From the NCBI RefSeq assembly GCF_041381155.1, contig NC_091139.1, positions 7,192,383-7,256,382 on the forward strand: a DNA stretch of 64,000 nucleotides. Direction: 5' to 3'. The stretch's first letter is position 1. Each line of letters starts with the position of its first letter. A model generated the notes under the pieces. It saw only the letters and a program-made list of their open reading frames with translations. It was not told where the DNA came from and did no database searches. This DNA is from Argopecten irradians (taxonomy: Eukaryota > Mollusca > Bivalvia > Pectinida > Pectinidae). A program made the translations under genes and the position numbers. Below, one piece after another: positions 62,701 to 64,000 of the stretch.

Positions 62701-63143
62701 CTTGGTCATCATGGGAAATAGATCTTGTAACAGTTTCTGAAAAAGTGGACATTACAAATACCATAAAGCCAGTAATGTTTTGAGTGATAGTATTTTCGTG
62801 ATTTTTCAGAATATTTTGTGATTGTCAAATTTTTTTCCATGAAATCCACAAAACCTGGAATTATTATTCATCCCTGAAATCTTACAATTAAATGTTTCAG
62901 TTTTTGAACTAAAAGAACCCAAATTTGCCAAAAGGGATGTAAGAGTTTTACCTGTGTCTCCAGACTCTGTAGTAGCTCCAGTGCAGCTCGCTGTATGTAC
63001 GACGGAGTTTCCATGTCAACAGTGATGTTTACTATCATATCTAGGGCTTTTGCCTTAAGATCTTGGGTTATCGACTTTCTCTTTCTACGAGGCGTAGTCA
63101 CAGCTGCTTCCTTGTCACAGTCTTTGAAAACTGTTGCGAGTAC
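44709..63143 (-). CDS. HEATR1: HEATR1 (UTP10/BP28 homologue), C-terminal half, 5' end outside window
   Basis: Twenty-six exons from 62952-63143 down to 44709-44797 encode about 1,170 residues, matching the C-terminal 55% of human HEATR1 (2144). Others include 62500-62736, 61988-62116, 59201-59270, 58240-58377, 57725-57831, 57299-57420, 56540-56668, 55871-56122, 55179-55302, 54519-54688, 53784-53951, 52957-53100, 52532-52699, 51674-51852, 51078-51177, 50398-50477, 50148-50232, 49200-49334, 48642-48759, 48389-48459, 47843-47940, 46923-47080, 45874-46032 and 45307-45415. Hallmarks are [54 protein letters not shown] and the end [12 protein letters not shown]. The [13 protein letters not shown] to LADSLAEKL part should be the BP28CT domain; the rest is HEAT repeats. 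HEATR1 is a nucleolar t-UTP/SSU-processome component needed for rRNA synthesis and 18S maturation. Two exons do not read through: a 13-bp tandem duplication (48664-48690) and an apparent one-base loss near 59250. An essential gene with otherwise intact exons suggests assembly error or a defective allele. Confidence 0.94.
47114..47491 (-). mobile_element. TTAA-flanked MITE, copy 3
   Basis: Same family, opposite orientation, in a HEATR1 intron. The left end TTAAAGATGCTCCACCGCTG is complete. The right end breaks off after gtcagcggtggag and is followed by gatatttgctttcttaa, which is also present immediately before the left end, so a 17-bp direct repeat flanks the copy. Confidence 0.7.
48664..48690 (-). 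repeat. 13-bp tandem duplication inside a HEATR1 exon
   Basis: tggactcggagag occurs twice in a row (48665-48677 and 48678-48690). With one copy the exon reads [15 protein letters not shown] in frame with both neighbours (human MKLSEVTFRP-like). With two copies the downstream half is out of frame. Thirteen is not a multiple of three. Confidence 0.9.
49509..49872 (-). mobile_element. TTAA-flanked MITE, copy 4
   Basis: Same family and orientation as copy 3. Left end TTAAAGATGCTCCACCATTG, right end gtcagcggtggagcatcttt with the terminal TTAA worn to TTGAA. It lies in a HEATR1 intron. Confidence 0.7.
51011..51122 (-). repeat. 56-bp tandem duplication across a HEATR1 donor
   Basis: Two 56-bp copies (aagtaacttacctgtaaaac ... 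aagttcgagag, and aagtaacttacccgtaaaat ...) each hold the last 45 bases of exon 51078-51177 and a working-looking donor (gtaagttac). The second copy lies wholly in the intron and differs at five positions. Confidence 0.8.
51236..51406. mobile_element. Short MITE with tttgcatattacagagttat ends
   Basis: The left end tttgcatattacagagttat ctgccctt pairs with the right end aagggagctaactctgtaat atgcaaa: 27-bp inverted repeats in a 171-bp non-coding element within a HEATR1 intron. It is related in style to the element at 17244 (both hold an inner tttaccca). Confidence 0.65.
52100..52560 (-). repeat. Minisatellite grown from the 3' end of a HEATR1 exon
   Basis: About eight clear intronic units of 37-42 bp (plus: ttaccttgatgaatgtgtgt plus gggttgtcccccttgatata), plus a few degenerate ones beyond. 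On the minus strand a unit is the last 28 bases of exon 52532-52699 (acacacattcatcaag), the donor gtaaac, and about 12 intron bases. The first unit is the exon end itself. Nearly every unit keeps a cag/gt or aag/gt donor. Confidence 0.85.
53460..53690 (-). mobile_element. tRNA-derived SINE, minus strand, copy B
   Basis: On the minus strand the head reads ggtggccgagtggttaagat (A-box), then gttcgaatcccatg (B-box), as in a serine or leucine tRNA. It continues with ggcagttgccaggtactgac and a tail ctggctgttaataggacgtt aaacaaatc. About 230 bp, in a HEATR1 intron. This is the best preserved of three copies. Confidence 0.8.
54480..54547 (-). repeat. 34-bp tandem duplication across a HEATR1 donor
   Basis: cttacttgtacaatatacac ctggttgatgtgtt is followed by cttacctgtacaatatacac ctggttggtatgta. 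The second (exonic) copy holds the end of exon 54519-54688 and its donor; the first copy is an intronic repeat with a second donor-like acaa/gtaaga. Confidence 0.75.
56901..57132. mobile_element. MITE with tactgcaaaccaactttctt ends
   Basis: The left end atactgcaaaccaactttct ttcgc pairs with the right end gaaagtaagttggtttacaa ta. It is 232 bp, non-coding, and rich in further inner complementarity (tttcgcggag, tccgcaaaga). It lies in a HEATR1 intron. Confidence 0.6.
57165..57280 (-). repeat. 58-bp tandem duplication next to a HEATR1 donor
   Basis: Two 58-bp copies (atgaaggtaaagattgtacc ... tgtctatgtgtt and atgaaggtagagatcatacc ...) begin 18 bases inside the intron behind exon 57299-57420. This duplication does not include the exon end. 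Confidence 0.75.
58528..58692 (+). mobile_element. tRNA-derived SINE, plus strand, copy C, split by a MITE
   Basis: The head tggggccacagtgtggcaga is followed by an internally shortened body (gggcagttgctagctactga) and the tail ctggctgttaataggaca. The TTAA MITE starts in this tail; after its right end the SINE end seems to resume (ttaaattaattaaacccaaa at about 59071-59095). It lies in a HEATR1 intron. Confidence 0.7.
58693..59074 (+). mobile_element. TTAA-flanked MITE, copy 5, inserted in a SINE tail
   Basis: TTAAAGATGCTCCACCGCTG opens and ctgtcggcagtggagcatct tTTAA closes this 382-bp copy. The intact SINE tail has ggacgTTAAac at this place, so the target was the TTAA of the tail. This nested insertion supports the TTAA target rule for the family. 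Confidence 0.75.
59290..61450. repeat. 32-bp satellite-like array in a HEATR1 intron
   Basis: About 65 units of 32 bp (cacaatatcaacactataca plus ttatctacatat), many exact at 60780-61010 and irregular elsewhere, fill 2.15 kb between exons 59201-59270 and 61988-62116. The array starts about 20 bases from the acceptor of exon 59201-59270, and its minus-strand unit (gatattgtgacttgtag) resembles that acceptor (agatattgtag). A 373-codon open frame on the plus strand is a repeat artefact. Confidence 0.85.
61870..61999 (-). repeat. Minisatellite grown from the 3' end of a HEATR1 exon
   Basis: Four units of 30-33 bp (plus: gaccttgacctatctgtttg plus atgactatgtgat), the last one being the end and donor of exon 61988-62116: on the minus strand gtcatcaaacag/gtaggtc. 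The inner units carry cagataggtc. Looser copies of gtgaccttga continue down to about 61620. Confidence 0.75.
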
Positions 63144-64000
63144 CTTTGAAGACAGAAAATCAAAACAATCGTAAGGAGGTAAGGTAAACCAACCTGTTTT
63201 GGTGCCAACTTCAATAAACATTTTCATTCCTAGCACCTTCTTCGAAGCAATCAAATTTAATATAACGATTTACAGTTAAAATGCTTGGTGCAATTGTAGT
63301 CTGAACTTTTCTGCGACAATTAATTTTCAGAAAGTTTAACTGCCCACAAAACTTTTATGAAGTTGCTTAACAGTTATAAACTGACTGTTTTCTTTTACTT
63401 CTTTATAATTTGTATTTTTCTAATAATTGAAGATAAAAACAATGCTAATGAGTTTATGTATTTCATTTAATTCTTTTAGTCCGTGTAACATTGTTTTTTT
63501 ATATAACTTTGTGAAATGAACCATTTTTATGATACATTGTAAAGGCCCCAAATTTTTTTTTTCCATTCATCAGATCTCATTTTCTTGAATTCCAAGACAA
63601 CTAATTTCTCTTTCTTATTTTCTTACCCGAGATAATCCATTTCAATCATTCAGACACATAGTCACTGTCGGCTGGATACAAGCAAAATTTCAGGCTGGCA
63701 GCGAATCAGATTGAAGTTTTTTGAATGAGAGGTGTTCCTCATTTTACAGTTTGGACATCTCATGATCTTTCAACTTTAGAACAGTTTTCCATGTAAGAAA
63801 TGGCAACCACAAGGCTAGACGTTATAGACAAAAAGATACTGGCAATTATACTGGCACCTTATAAAGCATATTTAATTGTACATGTACGTTTTAAAATTGT
63901 AATGTTTTGTCATCTATGCCCATTTGATTTTTTCTGCAATTCCAAATTCATGTGCATACCAGAACTTTTGAAAGATTTTCCTAGAGATCAAAGCAGAACA
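63144..64000 (-). other. Intron of HEATR1 at the window edge
   Basis: No further exon was recognised upstream of 62952-63143, whose acceptor (cttcaaag) lies at 63144 and on. The N-terminal half of the gene must lie beyond 64000. Confidence 0.5.

Overview
The window looks like nuclear DNA of a lophotrochozoan, most likely a bivalve mollusc. It is AT-rich and intron-rich, holds a C1q-domain gene of the kind expanded in bivalves, tRNA-derived SINEs with the tail 'ctgttaataggacgttaaa', and many short inverted-repeat elements. Three host genes were recognised by reading exons and splice sites by eye; the residue matches rest on remembered human sequences, not on a search.

Layout. (1) 1-3.3 kb: AT-rich DNA with a long inverted repeat and a self-complementary tcgac array. 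(2) 3.3-12.9 kb: a locus of a small unrecognised two-exon gene, with one decayed inverted copy and three nearly identical direct copies (about 3 kb period). Each intact copy has an upstream array of about 71-bp repeats carrying a TCF/LEF-type motif (CCTTTGATC), a CCAAT/TATA promoter, and a 3'UTR that in the first two copies is a long 29-bp tandem array. (3) 13.6-16.05 kb: a secreted coiled-coil C1q-domain protein, plus strand. (4) 17.5-25.3 kb: DSCC1 (DCC1, cohesion/alternative RFC subunit), minus strand, 11 exons, including one GC-AG intron. (5) 25.3-30.2 kb: intergenic, with an orphan coding fragment, an inverted repeat and a SINE. (6) 30.3-40.6 kb: DEPTOR (two DEP domains plus PDZ; mTOR inhibitor), minus strand, 9 coding exons. 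DSCC1 and DEPTOR are also neighbours in human. (7) 40.6-44.3 kb: intergenic with a 30-bp array and a decayed coding remnant. (8) 44.3-64 kb: the C-terminal half of HEATR1 (UTP10/BP28, ribosome biogenesis), minus strand, 26 exons seen, 5' part outside the window.

The most striking general pattern is tandem duplication at exon/intron junctions. In DSCC1 and HEATR1 at least six arrays or duplications begin at a splice junction and copy the exon end together with the splice signal, so the intron carries a series of decoy splice sites. HEATR1 also shows a 13-bp in-exon tandem duplication and an apparent one-base loss, both shifting the frame; these are either assembly errors or real alleles.
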